A stretch of DNA of 64,000 nt from Gordonia westfalica (lineage in GTDB: Bacteria; Actinomycetota; Actinomycetes; Mycobacteriales; Mycobacteriaceae). Each line of letters starts with the position of its first letter. Position 1 is the first letter of the stretch. The stretch is from positions 2,108,001 to 2,172,000 of the forward strand of contig NZ_FNLM01000034.1 in the NCBI RefSeq assembly GCF_900105725.1, given 5' to 3'. Below the pieces are notes generated by a model. The model did not search any database, had not been told where the DNA came from, and saw only the letters and a program-made list of their open reading frames with translations. This document shows positions 25,919-34,386 of the stretch, piece by piece. Made by a program: the position numbers and the translations under genes.

Positions 25919-27946
25919 TCAGCGGAACTGCGCAGCGAGGGATTCCGCATCGGTGACCGGAAGCCCGCACACCGTTCCCCGGCAGACATAGGCCGCATCC
26001 CGTCCGTCGACCGGTCCGCGGGCGACCAGCAGCGGGTGCGAATCCTGTTCGCCGGCAACGACGACCGCGCCGCCAGGCACATGCGTCCACGCCGCGTGGG
26101 CCATCGCATGCTCCGATGCCGCGGTCTCTGCGACCGCGATCTGCACCGGGCCGGCGACCCGCGCCGACATCACCGACATCCAGTGCCCCGCCGAACGGGG
26201 CAGTTTGGCGACGAGGACCGACGCACGGGACAGGCTGTGCTCCAACAATTCTGCGTAGCCGACCGCCTTGCCCGTATCGGCCAGCATCGATGCGGTGAGC
26301 AGCGCCTCGGCCATCAGCGACGCACCCGACGGGGTGGCGCCGTCGATCGGGTCGCGTGGCCGGGCGATGAGTCCTTCGCCGGTGGCGTCGAACCAGGCGC
26401 CCGGCGCCTCGGGATCGGCGAAGATCTCGATCGCGGTGTCGAGCAGTCCCAATCCGGCCCCGAGCCAACGGGTTTCGCCGGTGACCTGGAACAGGGTCAG
26501 CAGAGCCGTACTCATCGCCGCGTGGTCGTCGAGGCCGCCGTCGGAGTCCCCGACAACACCACCCAGCGACGACCGCCGAAGGCGACCCCCGACGAGATGG
26601 CCGGCCAACAACTCGTCGGCGCAGCGGACCGCCTCCTCGACATGGCCGGTCTCGCCCAGCCCGGCGCCCGCCTCCGCCAGGGCGGTGATCGTCATGGCAT
26701 TCCACGCGGTGACGATCTTGTCGTCGCGGCTGGGCTGGACACGTCTCCCCCGGGCTTCGAGGAGAGCCGCGCGCACCGCGTCGAAACGGTCGCGATCGTC
26801 CGGATCCGCCGGGAGCTGCAGCGTCGACCGACCGTGCTCGAAGGTGCCCTGATCTGTCACGACGAACAACTCGGCCGCCCAGCGGCCGGCTTCCGGTCCG
26901 AGCTTCTCGACGAGTTCGTCCGGCGTCCACACATACGTGGAGCCCTCCACTCCGTCGGCATCGGCGTCGAGCGACGAGGCGAACCCGCCCGACACCCGGA
27001 GATCCCGTCGAAGAAACGTCACGGTCTCCTCGACGATGCGGTGCGCCAACGGATCTCCGGTGCGGCGAGCGAGATGCGCGTAGACGCGCAGGAGCTGAGC
27101 ATTGTCGTTGAGCATCTTCTCGAAGTGCGGTACCACCCAGGCGGCGTCGACCGAGTACCGGGCGAAGCCGCCGGCGAGCTGGTCGTAGATGCCCCCACGA
27201 CCCATCGCGTGCATGGTCCGGCCGGCGGCGTCGAGCGCTGCGGTGTCGCCGGTGCGTTCGGTGTGTCTGATCAGCGCCTCGAGAAGGGCCGACGGCGGGA
27301 ACTTCGGTGCGCCACCGAACCCCCCGAGTTCACGGTCCTCCTCGTCGAGCACGGTGCGGACGCCGTGCGCGAGCAACCGGTCATCGACCGAAACGGTGCC
27401 CGCCGGGAGCGGCGAGGTGTTCACCACGATGTGTTCGCGCACCTTGGCGGCGGTGTCGTCGAGGTCGGCGCGACGCTGCGTCCACGCCTCGGTGACCGCG
27501 GACAGGACCTGCCGGAACGAGGGGATCTGCCCGCGCGGTCTGGGCGGGTAGTAGGTGCCGGCGTAGAACGGGGCGCCGTCGGGGGTGAGGAAGCAGGTCA
27601 TGGGCCACCCGCCCTGCCCGGTCATCGCGACGGTCGCACTCATGTAGATGGCATCGATGTCGGGACGTTCCTCCCGGTCGACCTTGATACAGACGAAGTC
27701 GCGGTTCATCTGCGCGGCGGTGGCGTCGTCCTCGAAGGACTCGTGCGCCATCACATGACACCAGTGACAGGCCGCGTAGCCGACCGACAACAGCACCGGC
27801 ACATCGCGGTCGCGCGCCCGGTTCAGCGCAGTGTCGGACCACTCCTGCCAGTGCACAGGATTGTCGGCATGCTGCCGGAGATAGGGGCTCGTCGCCGAGC
27901 CCAGCATGTTCGACGAACCGTCAGGTGTCCGCCGGGCGTCGCTCAT
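25919..27946 (-). CDS. DUF255 thioredoxin-domain protein (YyaL/SSP411 family, Rv1084-like)
   Basis: 675 residues. The N-terminal thioredoxin-like domain (about 15-180) has SVGYAACHWCHVMAHESF with the redox motif CHWCH and DREERPDID. The remainder is an alpha/alpha six-barrel resembling N-acylglucosamine 2-epimerases (GGIYDQLAGGFARYSVD, FEKMLNDNAQLL, DDKIVTAWNAM). The physiological substrate of the family is unknown. ATG 27946 overlaps the upstream gene by 26 bp; Met14 (27907) is the alternative. Last gene of the mca operon, as in M. tuberculosis. Confidence 0.9.
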   Translation of the reverse strand: MSDARRTPDGSSNMLGSATSPYLRQHADNPVHWQEWSDTALNRARDRDVPVLLSVGYAACHWCHVMAHESFEDDATAAQMNRDFVCIKVDREERPDIDAIYMSATVAMTGQGGWPMTCFLTPDGAPFYAGTYYPPRPRGQIPSFRQVLSAVTEAWTQRRADLDDTAAKVREHIVVNTSPLPAGTVSVDDRLLAHGVRTVLDEEDRELGGFGGAPKFPPSALLEALIRHTERTGDTAALDAAGRTMHAMGRGGIYDQLAGGFARYSVDAAWVVPHFEKMLNDNAQLLRVYAHLARRTGDPLAHRIVEETVTFLRRDLRVSGGFASSLDADADGVEGSTYVWTPDELVEKLGPEAGRWAAELFVVTDQGTFEHGRSTLQLPADPDDRDRFDAVRAALLEARGRRVQPSRDDKIVTAWNAMTITALAEAGAGLGETGHVEEAVRCADELLAGHLVGGRLRRSSLGGVVGDSDGGLDDHAAMSTALLTLFQVTGETRWLGAGLGLLDTAIEIFADPEAPGAWFDATGEGLIARPRDPIDGATPSGASLMAEALLTASMLADTGKAVGYAELLEHSLSRASVLVAKLPRSAGHWMSVMSARVAGPVQIAVAETAASEHAMAHAAWTHVPGGAVVVAGEQDSHPLLVARGPVDGRDAAYVCRGTVCGLPVTDAESLAAQFR

Positions 27947-28253
27947 CGGTCCCAGCCGAGCTCGTCGGATCCTGATCGCCGACGGGAGCGTCGGTGCTGG
28001 TGACCGGCCCGGAGGGGTCGGTCCCCTCGTCGAATGCCTGATCGGCTTCGGGATGTTCGGTGTCGAACGACTCGGGCAGCTTCTTGAGCTGTCGGCTCAT
28101 CGACCAGATCAGGAACGCCGTACCGACCAGCAGCAACAGGATGACCAGCAGGCCGAGCGGCGACGACTTGCCGAACTCCGGTCCCTGCGGCTCCTCGGCC
28201 GCGACGACCATCACGGTGTTCACGAAGTCCACATTGTTCATGATGTTCATCAC
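27921..28253 (-). CDS. Small single-pass membrane protein (Rv1083-like)
   Basis: 110 residues. One transmembrane helix (about 32-52, [20 protein letters not shown]) followed by an acidic, disordered cytosolic or external tail. Located between mca and the DUF255 gene, overlapping mca by 4 bp (translational coupling). No known function. Confidence 0.8.
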   Translation of the reverse strand: MMNIMNNVDFVNTVMVVAAEEPQGPEFGKSSPLGLLVILLLLVGTAFLIWSMSRQLKKLPESFDTEHPEADQAFDEGTDPSGPVTSTDAPVGDQDPTSSAGTDERRPADT

Positions 28254-29146
28254 GCCTCGATTCCGGCGAACAGATCGGTTTCGGGCAGGGCCGTCTTAAC
28301 CCGCGTCTTGGCGAGCTCGAACTCCTCCGTCGGCCACAGTCGCTGCTGCCACTCCAGCGGGACGGCGAAGAACATGCCGTTGGGATCGATCTGCGTCGCA
28401 TGCGCCCGCAAGGCGTCGTCACGCTGGGGGAAGTACTTGGCGCACTCGACCTGGGTGGTCACCCGGCCCATCAGGTCACCCCGGCTGGGGTCCCACTTGC
28501 TGAGCCACTCGGCGAACGGGCTCTCCTGGCCGTGGCGCTCGAACTCGTCGGAGAAGAGCACCATCCGATCGCGGATGAAGCCGTGCGTGTAGTAGAGCTT
28601 CGACACCGTCCACGGCTCACCGGTACCCGGGAACGCGTCGGGATCGCCGGACTGCTCGTAGGCCGCCACCGACACCTCGTGGCAGCGGATGTGATCCGGG
28701 TGCGGATATCCACCGTGCTCGTCGTAGGTGATGATCACATGCGGCCGGAACTCGCGTACCACCCGGACGAGTGCCTCGGTGGCCTCGTCCAGCGGGACCG
28801 TCGCGAAGGAGCCCTCCGGCAGCGGGGGCAACGGGTCGCCCTCGGGAAGTCCCGAGTCGACGAAGCCCAGCCAGGTCTGCTGGACGCCGAGAGCCTCGGC
28901 GGCCTTCGCCATCTCCTCGCGGCGAACCTCGGTCATACGTTCCTTGATGCCCGGACGGTCCATCGCCGGATTCAGGATGTCGCCGCGCTCGCCACCTGTC
29001 AGTGTGACGACGAGCACCTCGTTGCCCTCGGCCGCATACTTGGCGGTCGTGGCAGCACCCTTGCTCGACTCATCGTCGGGGTGCGCGTGGACCGCCATCA
29101 GACGGAACACACCCGACTGCGGGGCGTCGGCATGGGATTCGGTCAC
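28250..29146 (-). CDS. mca: Mycothiol S-conjugate amidase
   Basis: 298 residues of the MshB/Mca zinc amidase family. [20 protein letters not shown] carries the zinc-binding His-Pro-Asp-Asp, and [17 protein letters not shown] carries the third ligand. It cleaves mycothiol-toxin conjugates to a mercapturic acid and GlcN-inositol in the cytosol, thus detoxifying electrophiles. Mca rather than MshB is supported by [14 protein letters not shown] and by synteny with Rv1082. First gene of a three-gene operon. Confidence 0.95.
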   Translation of the reverse strand: MTESHADAPQSGVFRLMAVHAHPDDESSKGAATTAKYAAEGNEVLVVTLTGGERGDILNPAMDRPGIKERMTEVRREEMAKAAEALGVQQTWLGFVDSGLPEGDPLPPLPEGSFATVPLDEATEALVRVVREFRPHVIITYDEHGGYPHPDHIRCHEVSVAAYEQSGDPDAFPGTGEPWTVSKLYYTHGFIRDRMVLFSDEFERHGQESPFAEWLSKWDPSRGDLMGRVTTQVECAKYFPQRDDALRAHATQIDPNGMFFAVPLEWQQRLWPTEEFELAKTRVKTALPETDLFAGIEA

Positions 29147-29194
29147 AGTTCCTCACCTTCGGATCGCTACTCGTCCCATGGTAGGTATTGACGC

Positions 29195-29653
29195 GTGAAC
29201 AGTTCGGATGGGGGCGCCGCGCAGCGCCCTCGCAGTGGCCCGCGCGCGACGTACCCGGAGCATTCCGCGACCGCACAGACCCGTCGACGCTGGTTCGTCG
29301 CACTGTCCATACTCGTCGTCGTGGCCGGCGTCACGCTGGCGGCGATCGGATACAGCAAGTTCGGGACCGCCGATGTGTCCGGCGAGGCGACCGGCTACGA
29401 GATCCTCGACGACAGCACCGTCGCCGTGCAGTTCACCGTGGACCGCTCCGACCCGAGCAAGCCCGCGGCGTGCGTGGTCCGGGGCCGATCGAGGGACGGC
29501 AGCGAGACCGGCCGCCGCGAGATCCTGATCCCGGCCGGCACCGCCGAACGCATCGGCTTCCGCACCGAGATCACCACCTCGAAGCCGCCGGTCATCGGCG
29601 AGGTCTTCGGTTGCACCGTTGACGTCCCCGCCTACCTGCAGCCCGAGTCGTGA
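29195..29653 (+). CDS. DUF4307 membrane-anchored protein (Rv1081c-like)
   Basis: 152 residues: a 31-residue polar N-terminus, one transmembrane helix (about 34-52), then an external domain with two Cys (about 89 and 143). Family of unknown function in mycolate-containing bacteria. GTG 29195 is the likely start; a TAGGTA segment 7 nt before it suggests another leaderless mRNA. Overlaps the next gene by 4 bp and is divergent from mca. Confidence 0.85.
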   Translation: MNSSDGGAAQRPRSGPRATYPEHSATAQTRRRWFVALSILVVVAGVTLAAIGYSKFGTADVSGEATGYEILDDSTVAVQFTVDRSDPSKPAACVVRGRSRDGSETGRREILIPAGTAERIGFRTEITTSKPPVIGEVFGCTVDVPAYLQPES

Positions 29654-30426
29654 GCACGCGGCAGATCGAGCCGGGCGACGCTCACGCATCCCGCGCCGCG
29701 TTCGCCTCCATCGGTAGCCGCTATTTCCCGCTGCTCGTCGCGCTCTTCGTCGGCGTGATGCTGATCAGTAACGTCACCGGCACCAAGGGTGTCGTGCTGT
29801 TCGACGACTGGCTCAACATCGACATCGGTCCCATCCACATGGAGGGTCTGGTCACCGACGGCGCATTCTTCCTGTTCCCGCTCGCCTACGTCCTGGGCGA
29901 CGTGATCAGCGAGGTGTACGGCTTCCGCGCGATGCGCCGAACCATTCTGGCCGGTTTCGCGGTGCTCATCCTCGCCTCGCTGTGTTTCTGGCTCACCATC
30001 CATCTCCCCGCCGCCGATTTCTACGAGGGCCAGGATTCGTTCGAGACGGTCGCCGGCGTCGTTCCGCAATTCCTACTAGCCGGACTTGCCGGATATGTCG
30101 TAGGCGAGTTCCTGAATTCATTCGTGTTGGTGAAGATGAAGGAACGCGCCGGCGAGCGACATCTCTGGGCGCGTCTTCTCGGCTCGACCGTTGTCGGTGA
30201 ATTCGCCGACACCCTCGTCTTCTGCTCGATCGCCGCAACTGCGCTCGGCATCTCCGACTGGGGCGATTTCGTCAACTACACGATTGTCGGATTTGTCTGG
30301 AAAACTCTGGTCGAGATCATCATCATGCCGGTGACGTATTTCGTTGTGGGATGGCTGAAACGGGCCGAACCCACCTATCAGGAAGCACTCGAGGTCGCGA
30401 CGGCCGGCACGAGGGATGTGCGATAG
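29650..30426 (+). CDS. Queuosine-precursor transporter, YhhQ/VUT family
   Basis: 258 residues, about six membrane helices. Family features: LLVALFVGVMLISNVTGTKG, PLAYVLGDVISEVYGFR, and a C-terminal FVWKTLVEIIIMPVTYFVVGW. The E. coli homologue imports 7-deazaguanine precursors (preQ0/preQ1). GTG start overlaps the DUF4307 stop (GTGA), so the two are translationally coupled. No preQ1 riboswitch or queuosine gene was seen here. Confidence 0.88.
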   Translation: MSTRQIEPGDAHASRAAFASIGSRYFPLLVALFVGVMLISNVTGTKGVVLFDDWLNIDIGPIHMEGLVTDGAFFLFPLAYVLGDVISEVYGFRAMRRTILAGFAVLILASLCFWLTIHLPAADFYEGQDSFETVAGVVPQFLLAGLAGYVVGEFLNSFVLVKMKERAGERHLWARLLGSTVVGEFADTLVFCSIAATALGISDWGDFVNYTIVGFVWKTLVEIIIMPVTYFVVGWLKRAEPTYQEALEVATAGTRDVR

Positions 30427-30441
30427 GTCTCACCGGCTGGT

Positions 30442-30447
30442 AAGATG
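30442..30447 (+). promoter_or_regulatory. -10 hexamer TAAGAT, greA promoter
   Basis: TAAGAT with GTGCGA 17 nt upstream as a weak -35. It gives greA a leader of about 100 nt with the ribosome site AAGGAG. Confidence 0.35.
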
Positions 30448-30555
30448 GTCCAATACACGGCTCCGAGAGGGGTCGTGTTGCTGCATTTATAGCTGTCCAT
30501 ATGTCGCGCGGTGAAAGAGTCGCGGCGCGACGCGGACAACACGAAGGAGTGACCG

Positions 30556-31041
30556 ATGACCGACACCCAGGTGACCTGGTTGACCCAAGAGTCGCATGAT
30601 CGCCTCAAGAGCGAGCTCGATTCATTGATCGCCAATCGTCCGGTCATTGCCGCCGAGATCAATGAGCGACGTGAAGAGGGCGACCTCAAGGAGAACGGCG
30701 GCTACCACGCTGCGCGCGAGGAGCAGGGCCAGCAGGAGGCGCGTATCCGCCAGCTGCAGGAACTGCTGAACAACGCCAAGGTCGGCGAGGCGCCGACGCA
30801 GTCCGGCGTCGCCCTGCCCGGTTCCGTCGTCACCGTCTACTACGACGGCGACGAGAAGGACACCGAGACCTTCCTGATCGCGACCCGCGAAGAGGGCGGC
30901 AAGCTCGAGACCTACTCCCCCAGCTCGCCCCTGGGTGCCGCACTCATCGACACCAAGGTCGGCGAGACGCGCGAGTACTCCGTGCCCAGCGGCGCGACGA
31001 TCAAGGTGACCCTCGTCAGCGCGGAGCCGTACCACGGCTGA
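30556..31041 (+). CDS. greA: Transcription elongation factor GreA
   Basis: 161 residues. N-terminal coiled coil (about 1-80) with the tip acidic residues in [20 protein letters not shown], then the FKBP-like C-terminal domain. It binds the RNA polymerase secondary channel and stimulates transcript cleavage in backtracked complexes. AAGGAG precedes ATG 30556. A very strong hairpin follows the stop. Neighbourhood matches Rv1080c. Confidence 0.96.
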   Translation: MTDTQVTWLTQESHDRLKSELDSLIANRPVIAAEINERREEGDLKENGGYHAAREEQGQQEARIRQLQELLNNAKVGEAPTQSGVALPGSVVTVYYDGDEKDTETFLIATREEGGKLETYSPSSPLGAALIDTKVGETREYSVPSGATIKVTLVSAEPYHG

Positions 31042-31050
31042 TCACAAACC

Positions 31051-31092
31051 ACGAAGCGAGCCCGGGACGATATCGTCCCGGGCTCGCTTCGT
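31051..31092 (+). terminator. Perfect 42-bp palindrome after greA
   Basis: ACGAAGCGAGCCCGGGACGA begins arms of 21 nt that are perfect complements with GATATC at the centre. It starts 10 bp after the greA stop. There is no T-run, as is common in GC-rich actinobacteria. Confidence 0.8.
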
Positions 31093-31098
31093 CTGATG

Positions 31099-31153
31099 AA
31101 CCTCGTTTCGACGTGCAGACGTCGATCGACGTCTGCACGTCCGGACCGAGGTT
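31099..31153. repeat. Palindromic element R1
   Basis: A perfect palindrome (31111-31140) with centre TCGATCGA is enclosed by AACCTCG (31099-31105) and CGAGGTT (31147-31153). It shares CGTTTCGACG on the left and ACCGAGGTTCGCC on the right with R2. Confidence 0.8.
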
Positions 31154-31172
31154 CGCCTGTCCGCAGGTGTGG

Positions 31173-31931
31173 TCAGCCGAGGTTGACCTTCACCCCGCCG
31201 GAGAACATCGAATCGTGGAGCTCGATGCTGGCCGGCTTGGCGTCGACGGGCATGTCGAAGACGACCTTGACCTCGACTGTGTTACCCGGATTGATGTTGT
31301 CCCAGACGGGAATGTCGCTGCCGCCGAGGTAGATCTGCGCGGTGGTATCGGGCTCGAAGCTGCGGCCCTCGGTGTCGAAGAGCTTCTGGTTGGTGGGCGA
31401 GAAGTCCTTCGGCTCCTTGCTGGTGTTGTTCACCGTCATGGTGACGACCACGAACTGCCCCTGGGCCTCCGCCGTGAGGAACTCGTTCTCGCCGACCGAC
31501 GACAACCCCGACTCGACGTTGGTGATGACGAACTCGAACTTGCCGTCGCGCACCGGCGTGTTCAGGCCGGCGGCCTGCTCGTCGGTCTTCTTGTCGCCCT
31601 TGTCGTCTCCAGCGTCGCCGTTACCCGAACCCGCCTGCTCGGCCGAGTTCGAGTTGCCCGACGAGGCGGTGTTGTCGGTCCCCTCGTCCCCACCGCCGGA
31701 CACGGCGGCGATGATGACGATGAGCACGACCAGGATGCCGACGATCCACGGCCATTTCTTTTTCTTCTTCGGCGGCTGGATCGGAGCCTGATACGCCGGC
31801 GGCGCACCGTACGGTCCGGGGGCACCGTACTGAGGCTGCTGCCCGTAGGGCTGTCCCGGATAAGGGGCCTGTCCGGGCTGGGGCTGGCCCGGGTACGGCT
31901 GCCCGGGCTGGGGATTCTGGGGGTCGGTCAT
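31173..31931 (-). CDS. DUF4352 membrane-anchored protein with Pro/Gln/Gly-rich N-terminus
   Basis: 252 residues. Residues 1-54 are a PGQP-type low-complexity cytosolic tail, followed by KKKKK, one transmembrane helix (about 60-78) and a Ser/Asn/Gly/Asp linker. The external domain (about 120-252) is of the DUF4352 (Telokin-like, Mpr-type immunoglobulin fold) family: [36 protein letters not shown]. Family members are extracellular and of unknown function. No neighbour suggests a pathway. Confidence 0.85.
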   Translation of the reverse strand: MTDPQNPQPGQPYPGQPQPGQAPYPGQPYGQQPQYGAPGPYGAPPAYQAPIQPPKKKKKWPWIVGILVVLIVIIAAVSGGGDEGTDNTASSGNSNSAEQAGSGNGDAGDDKGDKKTDEQAAGLNTPVRDGKFEFVITNVESGLSSVGENEFLTAEAQGQFVVVTMTVNNTSKEPKDFSPTNQKLFDTEGRSFEPDTTAQIYLGGSDIPVWDNINPGNTVEVKVVFDMPVDAKPASIELHDSMFSGGVKVNLG

Positions 31932-32110
31932 TTGGTTCCTTCTTCAGATGCGTGCCCAGGGAACGGGCGCTCAAATGTCATTGTGCACAACGGGTCTGAC
32001 AGCTTCCGCATGTCGTTTATGTGAAGGAATCTCGTGTGAATGCGCGACGATCACACTCAATTCCGAGACATTTCCGTAACGGGCGTCGCCGACAGAACAG
32101 ATGCGTCGTC
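31932..32110. other. Intergenic gap, nothing identified
   Basis: 179 bp upstream of the DUF4352 gene and downstream of the Ltp gene. AT-richer; should contain the DUF4352 promoter. No gene or strong hairpin was seen. Confidence 0.4.
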
Positions 32111-32545
32111 CTAGCTGTGATCGGCGCCGTAGACGGCCTGCTGGGAGGTGAAACCCTCGAACTCCAGCTGCTCGATCAGGCCCTGTCGCGAGAACGGGGA
32201 GTACTCGCGGTACTGACGGGCCGACTTTGCTGCCTGTACATACCAATTCACCTCGCGATCAGCCTCGAGTTGATCGACGGCGGCGGACGAGTCCGAGTAT
32301 GAGAAGCCCTCGAACTCGAGTTGGCCGATCAGCCCCGACTTCGAAAAACTGCTGTACGCGAGGTACTCCCTCGCCATGGCGACCGCATTCGACTTCTCGG
32401 ACACGAGCTTGATCACGGGAGCCGGCACACCACGCGCCGCCTGCGGAGAGGTGCTGGTGCCGAAGCCTGCCGCGACTCCGATCATCATCACGAATACTGC
32501 CAGGACGCCTGCCGCCCACGACCTCTTCTTCTGGGTGTTGATCAT
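32111..32545 (-). CDS. Ltp-domain secreted protein with two Ltp repeats
   Basis: 144 residues. A signal-like N-terminus (basic, hydrophobic 11-27) is followed by two copies of the Ltp helix-turn-helix repeat: AYSSFSKSGLIGQLEFEGFS and EYSPFSRQGLIEQLEFEGFT. The domain is known from phage superinfection-exclusion lipoproteins and from many Gram-positive surface proteins. There is no lipobox Cys, so secretion rather than lipidation is likely. ATG 32545 has GAAGGA upstream. A role in phage exclusion is possible but unproven. Confidence 0.82.
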   Translation of the reverse strand: MINTQKKRSWAAGVLAVFVMMIGVAAGFGTSTSPQAARGVPAPVIKLVSEKSNAVAMAREYLAYSSFSKSGLIGQLEFEGFSYSDSSAAVDQLEADREVNWYVQAAKSARQYREYSPFSRQGLIEQLEFEGFTSQQAVYGADHS

Positions 32546-32683
32546 CGTTCTTCCTTCTTCAAAAGCAGCTCTGGGAAGCGGAGCCGCATCTGAGAGCAAG
32601 GTGTCACGAGGGTCCGACAAAAACGTTGCCCCGCAGTGTCATCCGATCAGATGATTCCGGTCCGACCTGCAATCACGTCGACG

Positions 32684-32743
32684 TCGTTTCGACGCTTAGA
32701 CGTCGATCGACGTCTACATGTCGGGACCGAGGTTCGCCGGTCA
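32684..32743. repeat. Palindromic element R2
   Basis: The core TAGACGTCGATCGACGTCTA (32697-32716) is a perfect 20-bp palindrome. It is flanked by CGTTTCGACG on the left and GACCGAGGTTCGCCGGTC on the right. The right edge overlaps the stop codon of the DUF559 gene. Confidence 0.8.
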
Positions 32744-33670
32744 CGCGGCCGCGAGCGAAGTCAGCCACGGACGAAGCAGACCCACCAGCTCGCCACGTTC
32801 GAGCGTCGCCCACGTCCAGCGGACCACCATGATTCCCTGCGCGCGTAGCGCATCCTCGCGTCTCTTCTCGCGGATCAGCGCATCGCGGGCGGTCTCTCCC
32901 GGACGCAACAACCGTCCGTACTTCTGCAGGCCGTCGAACTCGCCGACAAGTTTTCCCTCCCAATCGAAATCGGCACGCGCAGGCCCATCGCTCGTCTGAA
33001 ACGTATGCTGCAGACGGGGAATCGGCAGCCCGGCGGCGATCATCTGGGCCCGACTCCAAGATTCACCAACGCTCTCCGACGCGGCGTCGGCAAGCAAGAG
33101 TGCCCGGCGTGCGGTACCCACTCCCCGCCAGCGACCCCGCGAGTCGAGGATCGTCGTCATCTCCGCGAGGTCGGCTTGGAGTGCTAGTGCGCGGTCGAAG
33201 ACGACCAGGGCTCGTTCGAAGTCGCCGGCCATCGCGACATCGACGGCGGTGCGCTCGAGAGCGGTGACCGGAACACCGTCGATGTCGGTGATGTCGTCCG
33301 GCGACAACGGGCCTGCGTGGACGATGCGATGGCCGCGCACGAAACCGCCGCGCACATGCGTCTTCGTGAGATGGATGAACTCGCGCTCCGGATGGAGCAG
33401 CGACAGTCCGAGGACGGCTGCCGCCGAGTCATGACTGAGCGTCGACGTGTCTCCGTCGCGTGCCGAGGTCGCGACGGCGATCGACTTCAGGCGGTACAAC
33501 TCGTCGTCGGCGGTGTCGGTTTCCGGCACCGGCACCGCACATACGCCGGGAGCAAGCCGGACGAGTTCACCTCGGCGGACAGCACCTGCGACGACATCGT
33601 CGGAAATACCAAGCCTGAGGGTCGCCTCTCGTCGGATGAGTCCGTGTGAGTCGGTGGGAAAGACAGTCAT
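32741..33670 (-). CDS. AbiEi-like winged helix + DUF559 (Vsr-fold) endonuclease-like protein
   Basis: 309 residues. The N-terminal part (about 10-60: GLIRREATLRLGISDDVVAG, RGELVRLAPGVC) matches the AbiEi antitoxin winged-helix motif. A middle region has VTALERTAVDVA. The C-terminal part has ADFDWEGKLVGEFDGLQKYG, the D-x(n)-E-x-D-G signature of DUF559/Vsr-like nucleases, followed by REKRREDALRAQG and RWTW. There is no AbiEii toxin gene beside it. The gene is bracketed by palindromes R2 and R3. Such proteins are frequent in actinobacteria but their role is not established; DNA cleavage is inferred from the motif. Confidence 0.8.
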   Translation of the reverse strand: MTVFPTDSHGLIRREATLRLGISDDVVAGAVRRGELVRLAPGVCAVPVPETDTADDELYRLKSIAVATSARDGDTSTLSHDSAAAVLGLSLLHPEREFIHLTKTHVRGGFVRGHRIVHAGPLSPDDITDIDGVPVTALERTAVDVAMAGDFERALVVFDRALALQADLAEMTTILDSRGRWRGVGTARRALLLADAASESVGESWSRAQMIAAGLPIPRLQHTFQTSDGPARADFDWEGKLVGEFDGLQKYGRLLRPGETARDALIREKRREDALRAQGIMVVRWTWATLERGELVGLLRPWLTSLAAA

Positions 33671-33731
33671 AGGTCTTAGACGCAGCGCACCGACGATCGG
33701 TTCACTGTCGTGATCGATTGACCGGGCGCCC

Positions 33732-33803
33732 CGACCGGCGAACCTCAACCCGACTCACAGACCTCGATCGAAGTCTGTGAGTCGGGTTGAGGTTCGCCGG
33801 TCG
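33732..33803. repeat. Palindromic element R3
   Basis: Arms of 31 nt starting CGACCGGCGAACCTCAACCC are perfect complements, then one mismatch and a central TCGATCGA. The right arm ends GAGGTTCGCCGGTCG, the block shared with R1 and R2. It lies between the divergent DUF559 and SRPBCC genes. Confidence 0.9.
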
Positions 33804-33842
33804 ATGACGAAGCGCATGTGGGACCGACTCGTCGATGCTTGA

Positions 33843-34370
33843 ATGGGCCGCATGGGACGTTCCTATTCGCTGGAGACCTTCGACCTCGACTTCTTCGACG
33901 ACGCACCCGTGCGCCACGTGATCGACGTCCGCCTGCCGGTGACGCCGCAGCGGGCGTGGGCCGAGTTCACCCGCCAGAACACCCTCGACTGGTGTCGGGC
34001 GATCAAGAAGATCGAATTCACCTCTCCCCCGCCCTACGGCGCGGGAGCCACCCGCAAAGCGGTTCTGGGACCTGGCTATGTGACGCTCGAAGAGGACTTC
34101 TTCCACTGGACCGAGGAACCTGAGGCAGGCAAATACCACAACGCATTCCGGGTCAAGAGCGCCAACGTCCCGGGGATTCGACGCTTCGGTGAGGCCACAC
34201 AGATCGATCCCGCCGAGGTCGGCTGTCGCCTCCGCTGGACCTTCGCACTCGAACTGCCCACCACATCCAAGGCCGTCACGGCGTTCTCCGGGCCGGCGTC
34301 GTCGACGGTGTACAAGACCATCGAGGCGGACACTCTCAAGTACTTCGCGCATCTGCCTTCGGCGACTTAA
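33843..34370 (+). CDS. SRPBCC (START-like) domain protein
   Basis: 175 residues. The segment VIDVRLPVTPQRAWAEFTR starts a polyketide cyclase/dehydrase-like lipid-binding fold, and the C-terminal TSKAVTAFSGPASSTVYKTI fits its long helix. Cytosolic. ATG 33852 is an alternative start three codons later; neither has a good ribosome site. Ligand and role unknown. Confidence 0.75.
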   Translation: MGRMGRSYSLETFDLDFFDDAPVRHVIDVRLPVTPQRAWAEFTRQNTLDWCRAIKKIEFTSPPPYGAGATRKAVLGPGYVTLEEDFFHWTEEPEAGKYHNAFRVKSANVPGIRRFGEATQIDPAEVGCRLRWTFALELPTTSKAVTAFSGPASSTVYKTIEADTLKYFAHLPSAT

Positions 34371-34386
34371 GGCGAGAACAGCTGGT

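Noticed and set aside
29650..29700. preQ1 riboswitch before the queuosine-precursor transporter
   Set aside because: The start overlaps the upstream gene, leaving no untranslated space for an aptamer.
32684..33803. Insertion sequence or CRISPR array around the palindromes
   Set aside because: No transposase, no terminal repeats with target duplication, and only three unevenly spaced palindromes with no spacers.
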